A stretch of 64,000 bases of DNA from Acidobacteriota bacterium (GCA_013289955.1 JABCYZ010000001.1:248001-312000); one strand, 5' to 3'. Counted from the stretch's first letter, positions 25,461-37,576 are shown. Program-made: numbers and translations. Notes: generated by a model from the sequence alone, not told the origin.

Positions 25461-27614
25461 TTACCGTTGGTTCCTGGATTGTTCAACTGGAGTAACCGCA
25501 GCTGGCCGGCTCGGGGCGCCCTTGCCGGGCAGATTTTGCGTCATGCTGTTCAGGCTTTGCAGATAACTCGCCATGCCCTGATAAAGCCCTTCCGCCACGC
25601 GCTGCCTGTATTCCGGCTGCTTTAAGAGCTTCTCGTCGGCCGGATTGCTGAGAAAGGAAATCTCGGTAAGGATCGAAGGCATATCCGCGCCAATCAAAAC
25701 TACAAACGGCGCTTTGCGCACGCCCCGGTCTTTCACCGTCTTGCTCGTTTTCTGCATGCGCTTTGCGAGCGAATCCTGGATATCTTCCGCAAATTCCTTC
25801 GATTCATCGATCTTCTCGTTGCGCGCGATCTTTTTCACCAGATCCTCGAGATCATGCACGCCCTGGTCCGATGATGCGTTCTCGCGTGCCGCTACTTCCA
25901 TCGCTTCCGCCGAGCCTTTCAAGTTCAGATAGTAAGTCTCTACGCCGCGCGCCGCGTGGTCCTGGCTGGAATTCGCGTGTATGGAAATAAACAGATCGGC
26001 CTTGGCCTGATTCGCGATGTTGGTCCGCTCTTCCAGCGGGATAAACGTATCGTCCGACCGCGTGTAAACGATGTCCGCCCCGGGCAGCCGCTGCTGGATG
26101 ATTTTCCCCAGCCGCAGAGCTACATCCAGGCACAAATCCTTTTCCATCAAGCCGGTCGGCCCGATCGTCCCTGTGTCGTGCCCGCCATGCCCCGCATCAA
26201 TCACGATGCGTCCAATCTTCAACCCGAGCGCCCGTGTCAGCGTGGACTGCCCATCCCGCGTCGGCTGCGGCGCGTTGCTGGGCCGAATCAGGTCAGGTTT
26301 CGGATTGGTGTTCAGAACCGTATTCGCACTCGCCGAACTCAGCTGCCTCCCGTGAGAATTCTTCCCGCCAGCCGCGGTGCTGCGCGTCATGGCATTCGAC
26401 GGCGTGGCGCTCGGCTCCACGCCCGGATCCTTTTCAGAAACGCTCTTCATGCTCCCGGAATCGCTCGATCCCGCTCTGGCGTCCTCACTCGCCTCCTCCG
26501 CGCCGCTTTGCGGCTTCGCGGGCTTTGATTTTGCGGTGCGCACCGCACCGCCATTCCGCACCGTGGAATACAGGAAGATCACAAGTTGCGGCGGATTGCT
26601 CAGCAGCGAAGCGGCGTAATCCTTCACTCCATCCACGTCCAGCACGACGCGCACCACGCCCGATTGATTTTGCGCGACGCGCACTCCCGTCAGCAAACTC
26701 CCGAAAACCTGCACGTTGCCCCGCGCCACTTCCGGCGTCAGGCGCGCCGAATGCAGATCAAAAAATATGCGGTCAGGATTGGCTATCCGCGCCGAGCTGT
26801 ATTGCACGGTATCCTCGAGATCGATGATCACCCGCGTGGCGTCGGCATTCGCGCTCGCGCTGATCCGCCGGATGCGTGGCGGGCCCTCGGAGCCGGTTCG
26901 CCCGGTGGCTTCCACTCCGCCGTGCACGGGTCCGGGCGTCTCCGTCTCGGAGGGCAGAGCCGCGGGTGCCGCAGAGATCGGTGGAGCAGGCCGAGCCTCA
27001 GAAACACCGGGCGCATCGTTGTGCTGCAAAAGGGCCAGCTCAGCCAGCGCTTCCTGCGCCTCGCGTTTGCGCGGCGAGTGCGGATATTTTTTCAAGAAGT
27101 CCTCGTAGGTCCTCGAGGCCTGCGAGCTATCGCCCAGCTGATCTCTCTCTAGCTTTCCTATGCGCAGTAATGCGTCCTGGCTGTACTTGCTCGCGGGATA
27201 TTGGTGTACGAGGAATTGATAGGAATCGACCGCCGACTGGTAATAGCTCCCCCCGAACCTGTCACCCATCTCGGTATACAGTTCAGCGACCGAAAGCAGG
27301 GAATCAGCCACTTCCGACGCTCGCGGCGTTATCAAATACACGCGGCGGTAGCTGGCAACTACCGTTTTGTATTCCGCCAGCGTGCGCTTCTCCGCCGGCT
27401 TGCCATTCAAATTCGCGCGCTGTTCTTCCGCGCGCGCAAACTGCGCGCCCGCGGCCTCGCGCTTGACCGCGCTCGTCGTGGAAGTGTCGCCTGCCGACTT
27501 CGCAAAACTCCCGGACGGATTTCCACAGAGCGCGCCCACGGCAATTCCCAGCGCCAGAAAAACTGGCGAAAGCCGGGCGAAGCTCCTGTTCAAATTTTTT
27601 CGGACCCCCAACAT
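25461..27614 (-). CDS. amiC: N-acetylmuramoyl-L-alanine amidase with TPR and AMIN domains
   Basis: A 717-residue secreted cell-wall hydrolase. After a signal peptide, residues about 60-200 form TPR-like repeats of the BamD/YbgF kind (YQFLVHQYPASKYSQDALLR). Residues about 240-350 are an AMIN domain that binds the wall or pilus/septum (RVIIDLEDTVQYSSARI). A basic, Ser/Pro-rich linker follows, then an amidase_3 domain with zinc ligands in IDAGHGGHD, MEKD and SIHANS and catalytic Glu in LTEISFLSNP. It cleaves the stem peptide from peptidoglycan, typically during division. The TPR addition is unusual compared with E. coli AmiC. Confidence 0.92.
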   Translation of the reverse strand: MLGVRKNLNRSFARLSPVFLALGIAVGALCGNPSGSFAKSAGDTSTTSAVKREAAGAQFARAEEQRANLNGKPAEKRTLAEYKTVVASYRRVYLITPRASEVADSLLSVAELYTEMGDRFGGSYYQSAVDSYQFLVHQYPASKYSQDALLRIGKLERDQLGDSSQASRTYEDFLKKYPHSPRKREAQEALAELALLQHNDAPGVSEARPAPPISAAPAALPSETETPGPVHGGVEATGRTGSEGPPRIRRISASANADATRVIIDLEDTVQYSSARIANPDRIFFDLHSARLTPEVARGNVQVFGSLLTGVRVAQNQSGVVRVVLDVDGVKDYAASLLSNPPQLVIFLYSTVRNGGAVRTAKSKPAKPQSGAEEASEDARAGSSDSGSMKSVSEKDPGVEPSATPSNAMTRSTAAGGKNSHGRQLSSASANTVLNTNPKPDLIRPSNAPQPTRDGQSTLTRALGLKIGRIVIDAGHGGHDTGTIGPTGLMEKDLCLDVALRLGKIIQQRLPGADIVYTRSDDTFIPLEERTNIANQAKADLFISIHANSSQDHAARGVETYYLNLKGSAEAMEVAARENASSDQGVHDLEDLVKKIARNEKIDESKEFAEDIQDSLAKRMQKTSKTVKDRGVRKAPFVVLIGADMPSILTEISFLSNPADEKLLKQPEYRQRVAEGLYQGMASYLQSLNSMTQNLPGKGAPSRPAAVTPVEQSRNQR

Positions 27615-27749
27615 ACGCGCCCTACATTCCTAGAAACCACATTAGTGTAATGGAAAAACGGGAACTCCTGTGGGCTTTCACTGCCCGGGGTCGCTATGCG
27701 ATACCCCTGACGGCCTGCCGCGAAACGACCGCGTTCAGCGGTTCTTGCT

Positions 27750-28478
27750 TCAATCGTTCTTGAAGATGATGCGTCCGGTGGGATCGACTTCTCTGTGGAT
27801 GGCGCGCGGATTTGAAAACGCGCTCTCAAGACGACCCGATCCAGGCCGGAAATATGCATCCTGTACCTTTTGCACGTAGTCCCGAGTTTCTCGGAACGCA
27901 GGGATGCCGTGAGCCCGATCAACAGCCCCCTCACCCGCATTGTATGCCGCCAGAGCCAAATCCAGGTTGCCATTGTAGCGCTCCAGCAACCACTTGAGAT
28001 GTCTAACCCCGGCGTCGATATTCTGTTGCGGATTGAACACGTCATTTGCACCGTACCGTTGTGCCGTCGTCGGAATCAACTGCATCAGTCCCGCGGCTCC
28101 CTTGCGAGAGTAGGCGGTTGGATTCCAGTTCGACTCCGTTTCGATTACAGCGCGGACCAATGCTGGGTCCACGTTGTGTCTCTCTGCCGCTTCCTTTACG
28201 AGCTTTTCTGCACCGTCCCGATCGATATTCATTTCCGGACGGCTTCGGCCCATAAAGGTAGATTCCGCAGGAAGGTAGATGGTTTTGCGCGACTTGGCTG
28301 CTGCCAGCTTGACGACCACCGGCGGGTCGGCATTTACGAACATTTCCCGACCGCTGGGGTCTACCGTTCTGGCGATTTGGGCGCTCGCCCCGGGTGCAAA
28401 ACAACTTGCACCTAAAACGAATGCTCCCAAATAGATGCTAGCCATTATTGTCGTGCGCTGTTTCTTGCGTTTGTCCAT
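27750..28478 (-). CDS. lytic transglycosylase, SLT domain
   Basis: A 242-residue secreted enzyme. A signal peptide (IYLGAFVLGASCFAPGASAQ) precedes a short domain and then a goose-type SLT fold: catalytic Glu in AVIETESNWNP, then GAAGLMQLIPTTAQRYG, NIDAGVRHLKWLLERYNG and ALAAYNAGEGAVD. It cuts the glycan strand of peptidoglycan, leaving 1,6-anhydro-muramic acid. Both ends carry a 'DPSGREMF/DPTGRIIF' type repeat, a short beta hairpin seen in DUF4124-like contexts. It is upstream of the amidase gene on the same strand, together forming a wall-remodelling pair. Confidence 0.9.
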   Translation of the reverse strand: MDKRKKQRTTIMASIYLGAFVLGASCFAPGASAQIARTVDPSGREMFVNADPPVVVKLAAAKSRKTIYLPAESTFMGRSRPEMNIDRDGAEKLVKEAAERHNVDPALVRAVIETESNWNPTAYSRKGAAGLMQLIPTTAQRYGANDVFNPQQNIDAGVRHLKWLLERYNGNLDLALAAYNAGEGAVDRAHGIPAFRETRDYVQKVQDAYFRPGSGRLESAFSNPRAIHREVDPTGRIIFKND

Positions 28479-28653
28479 CTGGCCTCAGGGAAGGCTGTAG
28501 AACGGTGATGCCACTTCTGCCGTGTTCGGGGCACTCCGACTGGGCCGGAGTGACTCGTCTTGCTGACTAGGCGTGCCCTCTGTGGAAACCGCTGCGCTTG
28601 ATTCACTGCCGCGCAAATGTCCCCCGCTGGACACGCTTCTGGCGCTGGAACCA

Positions 28654-31530
<2,877 letters not shown>

Positions 31531-31898
31531 GGGTTCCCAACGTCCTCACAGGCCGGAAAATTGTCGATCCGGGCAGCAATGGAAGTCGCATGATTATGGC
31601 AGAGGGCGCAAGGGGCGGCAATCAAAGCGCAAGGGTACCCCGCTCCAGGCGTTTTTTGTGAGAGTGGCAAACCGAGGGGGAACGGAGTTTAGCAGAGATC
31701 ACGGAGACCTGCCGGGCGGGCCGAAGCGCCTTCATTCGATAGATGACAAAGGTCATGGGCGGGTGGCAGTGAGTCTCGCGAGTGTGCGAATGGGGACAGC
31801 GGCCAGCGCCGCGCACGAGGTAGCATCGAAGCTGCATGGAGTGGTTGGAACATGCCGCGTTCTAAGTCGAGCGGCGGCAGGGGAAAAAGGAAAATCAG
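31531..31898. other. divergent intergenic region alaS / lipoprotein
   Basis: About 370 bases holding the alaS promoter at its left end and the ribosome site of the lipoprotein gene (AAAAAGGAAAAT) at its right end. I see no gene, T-box or other riboswitch. Confidence 0.5.
31593..31621 (-). promoter_or_regulatory. putative alaS promoter
   Basis: On the minus strand TTGCCG (31616-31621) and CATAAT (31593-31598) are 17 bases apart; four and five of six bases match consensus. The predicted leader is about 55 bases. Confidence 0.45.
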
Positions 31899-32210
31899 AT
31901 GAAAATGAAGATATCGTTACTTGTGGGCGCTTTCTCGCTTGCGCTATTTATGGCTGGGTGCACCGCTGCTCCAGCAGCTGCGCCTGTGGCAGGCCCAGCG
32001 GGACCGCAAGGCGCAACGGGCGCGACGGGAGATCCGGGCCAAGACGCCACTCGGCGTACGGAGGAAGAAAGACGCGCTGAGGAAGCAAGACGAGCCGAAG
32101 ATCAGAGAATTACGGACGCGCGAGCTCGAGACAGCCACGATACGGGTTGCCCGGGCGGCGAGCACGTTTTTACAGCTCCCGATGGAAGAAAGAGCTGCGC
32201 CAGGGACTGA
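31899..32210 (+). CDS. collagen-like small lipoprotein
   Basis: A 103-residue lipoprotein. The signal peptide ends with FMAGC, a lipobox giving a lipidated cysteine. An Ala/Pro segment follows, then six perfect Gly-X-Y triplets (GPA GPQ GAT GAT GDP GQD). A highly charged helix rich in Glu-Glu-Arg-Arg follows (about residues 52-80), and a Cys-containing tail with CPGGEHVF ends it. The Gly-X-Y run could form a short collagen triple helix with the helix as a trimeric coiled coil; this is inference. Six triplets is near the lower limit for a stable helix. No function is known. Confidence 0.7.
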   Translation: MKMKISLLVGAFSLALFMAGCTAAPAAAPVAGPAGPQGATGATGDPGQDATRRTEEERRAEEARRAEDQRITDARARDSHDTGCPGGEHVFTAPDGRKSCARD

Positions 32211-32239
32211 AGAGCTGATCTGAGTCTGCCAGAAACACA

Positions 32240-32455
32240 CTAGATGCGGCGTTTCTGAATCAGGGCATAGCCCAAATTCGAGAACGCCGCTCTCTGATAC
32301 AACCACACGCCTCGCCTGACAAGCGCGCTGCCTGTTTCCATGCCGTGGTGCGCTCCCGGAAGGCTGAATCGATGCTCCTCGGCAGTCCAAAAGCAATTTG
32401 TGACGGCAAGCATCCAGAAGCCGGCAAGAAAAACCAGGCCAGAAAAAGCCGCCAC
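32240..32455 (-). CDS. possible small membrane protein
   Basis: A 71-residue frame from a GTG start with one strong hydrophobic segment (FSGLVFLAGFWMLAVT) followed by aromatic and basic residues (VRRGVWLYQRAAFSNLGYAL). The composition looks protein-like and the frame is open upstream to 32506, but there is no clear ribosome site and two other frames overlap. It may be a real short membrane protein or a remnant of one. The call is weak. Confidence 0.3.
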   Translation of the reverse strand: MAAFSGLVFLAGFWMLAVTNCFWTAEEHRFSLPGAHHGMETGSALVRRGVWLYQRAAFSNLGYALIQKRRI

Positions 32456-32862
32456 AAAACCATGGAACTGTCGCCGCTGAACCCGCCAGAGAAGCGCTTC
32501 TGCCCGTTAACCGACGATGTGGGCATCAGGCGTGGAAGAAATACACCTGCGTGGCGGAAGCCCGGAGTTCTCTCCGAGCCTTGAGAATCTCGAGGCTAGG
32601 GTGCTCGGGGGGTGATCATGGACGTCAACCCCGCGGAAATGCGGCCCAAGCAAGGGGCAGCGCCAGAAGCCGTCCAATCACGATCCACAAAACAATCTCT
32701 TCAAAGACACTGGATTCGAGAGGAGCCTCGGAAGAGGCATGTGTGCACCCGACACCTGCCAAGGATTGCTGTTGGCCGCGCTCTCCAAAATGCCTGAAAC
32801 CCTTCGGGAATCAGAACCATCTCAAGAGGCAGGGGTTATAATCGCCGCAGTCCCCGTTCCGC
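32456..32862. other. intergenic, nothing recognised
   Basis: About 400 bases with only short, motif-free frames on either strand. The right end leads into the ribosome site of the Gln-tailed secreted protein. Confidence 0.4.
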
Positions 32863-33519
32863 GTGGAGGTTTCCGTGCTTCTTCGACTGAGCCTGGTTCT
32901 GTCGCTCGTACTTTTGTTCGCGTGTCTCGCGCCTGCCAACAAGAAAAAAGATACCTTGCCGGCAGAAGTACTTGCGGCGCAAACCGTCGTGGTGCTTGTC
33001 GATCCAGATGCGGGTATGTCGACGGCGGCACCGCTCGCCAACAGAACTGCGCAAGAAGATGTGGAAAAGGCGCTGGCGAACTGGGGTCGATTGAAGCCCG
33101 TCCTGATCGGGAATACGGCCGACCTCGTCATCACCGTGCGCAAAGGCAACGGCAAAATTGTTCAGCCGACAATTAGCGGCGAACCCACGAATGATCGTCC
33201 AGCTGTGGTCGTGCCAACCGACAACGGCATCCATGTCGGCGTGCAGCAGGGGCGACCTCCGGATTCTACGCAAGCCCCGCCTGGTGACACGTCGCCGCGC
33301 CTCGGTGGCGAGGTCGGGCCCACCGAAGACACGTTTCTGGTTTACAGAGGCGGAACGGCGGGTGAGGCGCTCGAACGCGCTCCCGTTTGGCGCTATGTTT
33401 CGAAGAATGCGTTGCACTCGCCCGATGTGCCGGCAGTGGCCGAATTCCGCAAGGCCCTCGAAGCGGCGGTGAAGCAACAACAGCAACAGCAGAAGCAGCA
33501 AACCAGTTCTAAACCCTAG
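32863..33519 (+). CDS. secreted protein with C-terminal polyglutamine tail
   Basis: A 218-residue protein with a hydrophobic signal segment (LLRLSLVLSLVLLFACLAPA), possibly a lipoprotein through its Cys near residue 21. The mature part contains a conserved-looking DLVITVRKGNGKIVQPTI strand pair and a Pro/Gly-rich middle, and ends in a KQQQQQQKQQ tail encoded by near-perfect CAG/CAA repeats (33475-33503). I recall acidobacterial proteins with this strand pattern but no function. The Gln run may vary in length between strains. Confidence 0.65.
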   Translation: MEVSVLLRLSLVLSLVLLFACLAPANKKKDTLPAEVLAAQTVVVLVDPDAGMSTAAPLANRTAQEDVEKALANWGRLKPVLIGNTADLVITVRKGNGKIVQPTISGEPTNDRPAVVVPTDNGIHVGVQQGRPPDSTQAPPGDTSPRLGGEVGPTEDTFLVYRGGTAGEALERAPVWRYVSKNALHSPDVPAVAEFRKALEAAVKQQQQQQKQQTSSKP

Positions 33520-33604
33520 TAGTGGGTCAGTTTGAAATTTGACCCGTTCCCGTTAGGTTTTGACCTTTGAATCTAGCGGCTATTCGGGCGTACGCTTGCT
33601 CTGT

Positions 33605-33799
33605 ATGGACGACCAGACGAACCCCATAAATTCGGGCGGCGATAGGTGGTCACGAATGCCCTGGTGGATTTGGCTGCTAGTATTTTTGTTTCCGGTGGTG
33701 CTTCGGCCATGGTGGATCGCCATTATCTCCATTGCGCTATACGTTCTATTCTTGAGGCTCGTGTTGGGACCTTTTCCAGTAAAGCGAAATCCAAACTAA
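33605..33799 (+). CDS. small membrane protein
   Basis: A 64-residue protein with a polar N-terminus and a long hydrophobic stretch (WWIWLLVFLFPVVL and WWIAIISIALYVLFLRLVLG), two adjacent helices separated by Arg-Pro, and a basic C-terminal end. ATG 33605 is chosen because the codons upstream are polar and lack a ribosome site in the right place. It is an inner-membrane protein of unknown function. Confidence 0.45.
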   Translation: MDDQTNPINSGGDRWSRMPWWIWLLVFLFPVVLRPWWIAIISIALYVLFLRLVLGPFPVKRNPN

Positions 33800-33869
33800 C
33801 CAACGGTGCCTTGCGTTTCTGCGCCGTGTCCCTGCAAAATTCTAGAGTTTCCGGTACCGCTGCGAAAAA

Positions 33870-34367
33870 ATGAAACTTTCCTTCTCTATCGCTATCGGAG
33901 TCGATGCTCCCGTGCTGGCCGCACTGCACTGCGCGGTGGCAGAAGATTTGACCGAGCGCTACGGGCGCGGGCCATGGTCCTGGCGCACGACGGAAAAAGG
34001 CGTGCTGCTTGGCATGCGGCGCTCGCGTGTGCTCGTCGCGCGCAAAGGCGGAACAATCGTCGGAACGCTCCATCTTCCTACCAAAAAGCCCTGGGCGATT
34101 GACGTCTCCTACTTCACGCCGGTCACAAAGGCGCTCTATCTGATCGGCATGGCCGTTCTTCCCACCATGCAACGCCAGGGAATCGGCCGGCAGCTAATCA
34201 GAGAAGCGGTGAAGCAAGCCCGCGCTTGGCCCGCCGATGCGATCCGCCTTGATGCGTTCGATGCGGAGGCTGGCGCCGGCGCATTCTACGCCAAGTGCGG
34301 TTTCCGCGAAGTCGGGCGCGTGGTCTACCGCAAAGCCCCGCTCGTGTATTTTGAGTTGGTCTTATGA
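33870..34367 (+). CDS. GNAT family N-acetyltransferase
   Basis: A 165-residue acetyltransferase. The acetyl-CoA pyrophosphate loop is QRQGIGRQL after the beta4 strand LIGMAVLPTM, and the C-terminal ends with GAGAFYAKCGFREVGRVVYR, the usual beta5-alpha4 signature. The substrate is unknown; it could be an amine, antibiotic or protein terminus. ATG 33870 is a short distance after the small membrane protein. It stands alone, as GNAT genes often do. Confidence 0.85.
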   Translation: MKLSFSIAIGVDAPVLAALHCAVAEDLTERYGRGPWSWRTTEKGVLLGMRRSRVLVARKGGTIVGTLHLPTKKPWAIDVSYFTPVTKALYLIGMAVLPTMQRQGIGRQLIREAVKQARAWPADAIRLDAFDAEAGAGAFYAKCGFREVGRVVYRKAPLVYFELVL

Positions 34368-34409
34368 CCAGTCAGGGGAAGTGATTGTTATTCCGTCAGG
34401 ACCAATTCA

Positions 34410-35465
34410 TCAGCGTCCAAGGACCAAAACGTGAAACGTTCCCTCGATCGCTGGCCGTTGCGGATGCGGCCGATCCGTTGTTGGAGCGGGGGCTTCGCCG
34501 AAGTCCGCCGTATCCAGGAACAATTTGTGGGTTCTGGTGTCCAGTCCCATCGTTTTGGCGCCGTATTCTGTCGTGATGGTTTCAGCTTCGCTGAATTTGC
34601 GGGGCGAATCCTCGTGGAATAGGTGAACCTTGCCCTCGCGGGTGGAAACGAAAATCATCCCGGTTTCCGGATCATAAGCAGCGGCATCCACTCCCGCGGA
34701 GATGGGGAAAGACTCCAAGACTTTTCCGGAGTCGGAGTCGAGTACGACCATCATCTGCGGATTGCGCCCGGCGCTGAAGAGCCGGTGGTGCTGGATGTCC
34801 ATTGCAAGAGCTGTCGGCGCTCCGGTTGGAGCCAGGGGCCATCGCGATTTAATCTTTAGTGAGCTGGAATCGAGAGCCACGAGTTCGCTTTTGTCTTCCA
34901 GATTGATGAAGACCGTTCCTTTGCCATCGGCCACGGCAAATTCCGGACCGCCGCCGAGGTCAATTTTCCCCACTACGCTCCCATTCCCGGCATCGATAAC
35001 CGTCGAGTTGTGCGGATCGCCATCCATCACGAACACACGCTTCGTGAACGGATCGTAAATAATGCAGTCGGCGTCCTTGTCCGCCTCGATCTCGCCAGTC
35101 ACCTTCAGCGTCTTCAGGTCGAAGACGATTACTTTCCCTGCAGCACCGTCGCTGATAAAGCCGCGGTTAAATTCGCTCGCGACGGCTACCCCGTGATCCT
35201 GTTTCAAGCCGGTGATGTTGCCGACGAGAACCCCGGTGTCAGCGTCCATGACCTTGATTTCTGTGCCGTGTGAGAGGTAGACCCGGCGCGCGGCGGAATC
35301 GACCGTGATGTAGTCGAAATACTCGCGAGTGCTGCCTTCGGCTGCTCCAAAACTATATTTCTTCAGCAGATGATAGGTGTCCGCAGCGCCCATCAAGAAC
35401 GAGCACGCAGCTAGCAGCATTGCCAGCGCGCCAGTTGCGAGTCTTAGGAAAATATTTGCCTTCAT
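34410..35465 (-). CDS. secreted YncE-like beta-propeller protein
   Basis: A 351-residue protein with a lipoprotein-like signal (LATGALAMLLAACSFLMG) and a series of about seven blade-like repeats with strand patterns such as RRVYLSHGTEIKVMDADTG, KVIVFDLKTLKVTGEI and RVFVMDGDPHNSTVID. These YVTN/YncE propellers usually bind nucleic acid, metals or other ligands in the periplasm; the role here is unknown. ATG 35465 has an AAGGAG box eight bases upstream, which favours it over the longer frame to 35528. Confidence 0.82.
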   Translation of the reverse strand: MKANIFLRLATGALAMLLAACSFLMGAADTYHLLKKYSFGAAEGSTREYFDYITVDSAARRVYLSHGTEIKVMDADTGVLVGNITGLKQDHGVAVASEFNRGFISDGAAGKVIVFDLKTLKVTGEIEADKDADCIIYDPFTKRVFVMDGDPHNSTVIDAGNGSVVGKIDLGGGPEFAVADGKGTVFINLEDKSELVALDSSSLKIKSRWPLAPTGAPTALAMDIQHHRLFSAGRNPQMMVVLDSDSGKVLESFPISAGVDAAAYDPETGMIFVSTREGKVHLFHEDSPRKFSEAETITTEYGAKTMGLDTRTHKLFLDTADFGEAPAPTTDRPHPQRPAIEGTFHVLVLGR

Positions 35466-35606
35466 CCGAGAACTCCTTCTGATGGAGGCCATTCCCAACT
35501 TAACTGCCGTAGAAACGATTCGGCACATTTAGCTCGGCTCTCCGTCAGTGAAGGAAACTATCGCGTGGCGTCTAAACGGAGGATAAATGGCGGCCATTCC
35601 GCGGCC

Positions 35607-37307
35607 TTACTCGTCGCTTCGGACCGGCGTACCACCCATCTCGACATGTTCGGCTTTCTTGCTCGCCGGGCTCATTTCGCGTGACGCAAACTTCATCCGC
35701 ACGAGCCAGTTTTTCCGCAAATTGACGCCATAGAACGGCACGAGGAACAGCCCGCGGAACAAATCCTTCAGTAAAGCGCGGTGCTGGCGGAAGCGAATGA
35801 ATCCGCGCCAGCCGAGCTTTCCGAGCAGGGAAAGGCGCAATCGTACGAGGTGGAAGGCCATTTTCGACAAGGATGCCGCAATGTCTTCCTCGCGGTGGAA
35901 CTCGTAATACCCGAAGTTCATGGACACGCCGGACTGTACTTTGATGAAATTCTCGAGGGTGCAATTTTTCGGATTGGCGGCGACTTCCTGAATCAGCTCC
36001 TGGATTTTCTTGGAATCACCCTCGAGGGTTTCGAGGCTGGAAAACCAGTTGATCAGTTTCGCGCCGAGCGGATCCCACAGGTAGTCGTTCATCACCAGAG
36101 GAAGGGCCAGGTGAAAGAGTTTGGTCACCGCCAGATGCACAGCAAGATGGCATCGATAAGCATCGCTCATGCACGCATAGAGCCGCGTGGTATCGCGCGT
36201 GACGCCGCGTTGAAAGGCGGTAATGACCGTGTCGAGATCCTTGGTGAACTCCCGGGTGTCGAAGCCGTTTAACTCTCTTTGGATGATCGCCGCGATCTGG
36301 CGGATTTGCAGCGTGGACAGAGCCAAGCCAACGCTGTAGAGCGGGTCGACGGTGTCGCTTGCATCGCCAATGATGTACCAGCGATCGGGTGAATAGCGCT
36401 GGCGGCACTCCCACATATAGGAGTGGTAGTAGTTCGTGTCGATGACCGTGCCGGTGTGGATCAGCTCGACGAGCACCGGGTGTTCACGGCCGACGCACTC
36501 GAGAAACTGCTCCGTGGTGCGCACTTCGCCGTGCGGATAGACGTCCTTGCGGTAGGTGATGCCGATGCTGACAAGCGGCACGTTTTCCGGCGAGCGCATC
36601 GGGATATACCAGATCCAGTTGCCTTTTCCGAAGAAATGATGCGTAGCGTAGTAAGGAACGTAGCAGCGGTTTGGCGTTTTGATGGCCTGGAGGTGGCTCA
36701 GAATCTCGTGATTGAAGTTCGCCAGGCGGAACCAGAAAACGTCTTTCTGTTCGGTGACCTTTTCCTGGAGTTGCAAATGTTTCTGCAGCACGCGATTTCG
36801 GCCGGTGGCATCGACGAGCCAGCGCGCGGTCAGGGTTTGTTTGGCGCCTGCGGGGTCCTGGATGGTTACGGTGTGCGGGCTGCCGTCGGTGCTGATTTCG
36901 ACTCCCGCTACCGTGGCGTCGATCAACTCGACCCCGTTCACCGTGTTGCGGTCGCGCACCTCTTTATCGAAAGTGAACCGGTTGATTTGGAAAGAGAGGA
37001 TCGGCGGGGCCGTCGGAATCTCGTCGACGATGTAGGTGCGATCCGCGGGATTGTCGATATCGGTCTTGAAATAATAGGTGAGGCCGTATTTCGGGTAATG
37101 CTTTTCCACGAGGTACTCGCCAAGGCCGAGTTCGAACAGAAAATCGACACTCACCTCGACCAGGGACTCCCCCACAATGGGGCGATTCTTGTGCGGGCCC
37201 TCGACTACGGCCACTTTAAGATTTGGAAAACGCTTCCGAAAGTAGGCGGCGGCAAGTTGTCCGGTTGCTCCGCCTCCCATTACCAAAACATCGCTCGTCA
37301 TGGGCAT
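35607..37307 (-). CDS. flavin-dependent halogenase-like monooxygenase
   Basis: A 566-residue FAD enzyme. The N-terminal dinucleotide motif is VMGGGATG, followed by VGESLVE. Residues 231-236 read WIWYIP, which fits the WxWxIP motif that marks flavin-dependent halogenases and keeps them from acting as ordinary monooxygenases. GDASDTVDPLYSVGL (about residue 318) is the second FAD contact. A lysine near residue 73 (YPKYG) could be the catalytic one. The C-terminal 200 residues are helical and basic. The substrate and halide are unknown, and no flavin reductase or biosynthetic cluster is adjacent. Other members of the geranylgeranyl-reductase superfamily are the alternative. Confidence 0.75.
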   Translation of the reverse strand: MPMTSDVLVMGGGATGQLAAAYFRKRFPNLKVAVVEGPHKNRPIVGESLVEVSVDFLFELGLGEYLVEKHYPKYGLTYYFKTDIDNPADRTYIVDEIPTAPPILSFQINRFTFDKEVRDRNTVNGVELIDATVAGVEISTDGSPHTVTIQDPAGAKQTLTARWLVDATGRNRVLQKHLQLQEKVTEQKDVFWFRLANFNHEILSHLQAIKTPNRCYVPYYATHHFFGKGNWIWYIPMRSPENVPLVSIGITYRKDVYPHGEVRTTEQFLECVGREHPVLVELIHTGTVIDTNYYHSYMWECRQRYSPDRWYIIGDASDTVDPLYSVGLALSTLQIRQIAAIIQRELNGFDTREFTKDLDTVITAFQRGVTRDTTRLYACMSDAYRCHLAVHLAVTKLFHLALPLVMNDYLWDPLGAKLINWFSSLETLEGDSKKIQELIQEVAANPKNCTLENFIKVQSGVSMNFGYYEFHREEDIAASLSKMAFHLVRLRLSLLGKLGWRGFIRFRQHRALLKDLFRGLFLVPFYGVNLRKNWLVRMKFASREMSPASKKAEHVEMGGTPVRSDE

Positions 37308-37576
37308 ATTGGTTTAAGCTCTGCGAAGTCGTTGAGTAGAAATATCATGCGAAATTGTGCGAGAAGCGGGCCGAGAAATCCTAACACAGCCAGAAGAAAT
37401 GTACCGAATGCCCGCCCGCGCTATCCGCTGGCAAATTGGCATGGCGCCCGCCTAGCGACAGCTCGAAGAATTTGAGACAGGACGCGAGGCCGGCGTTGCT
37501 AGACTTGTTTCCTGGAAACCGCGGCGAGCAGGCCGCGCTACCGTACTTTACAAACCCGCCAGAATCGAGGGATGCA

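Noticed and set aside
31531..31898. T-box or other leader before alaS
   Set aside because: The predicted leader is only about 55 bases, and no T-box sequence (TGGNACCGCG-like) is visible.
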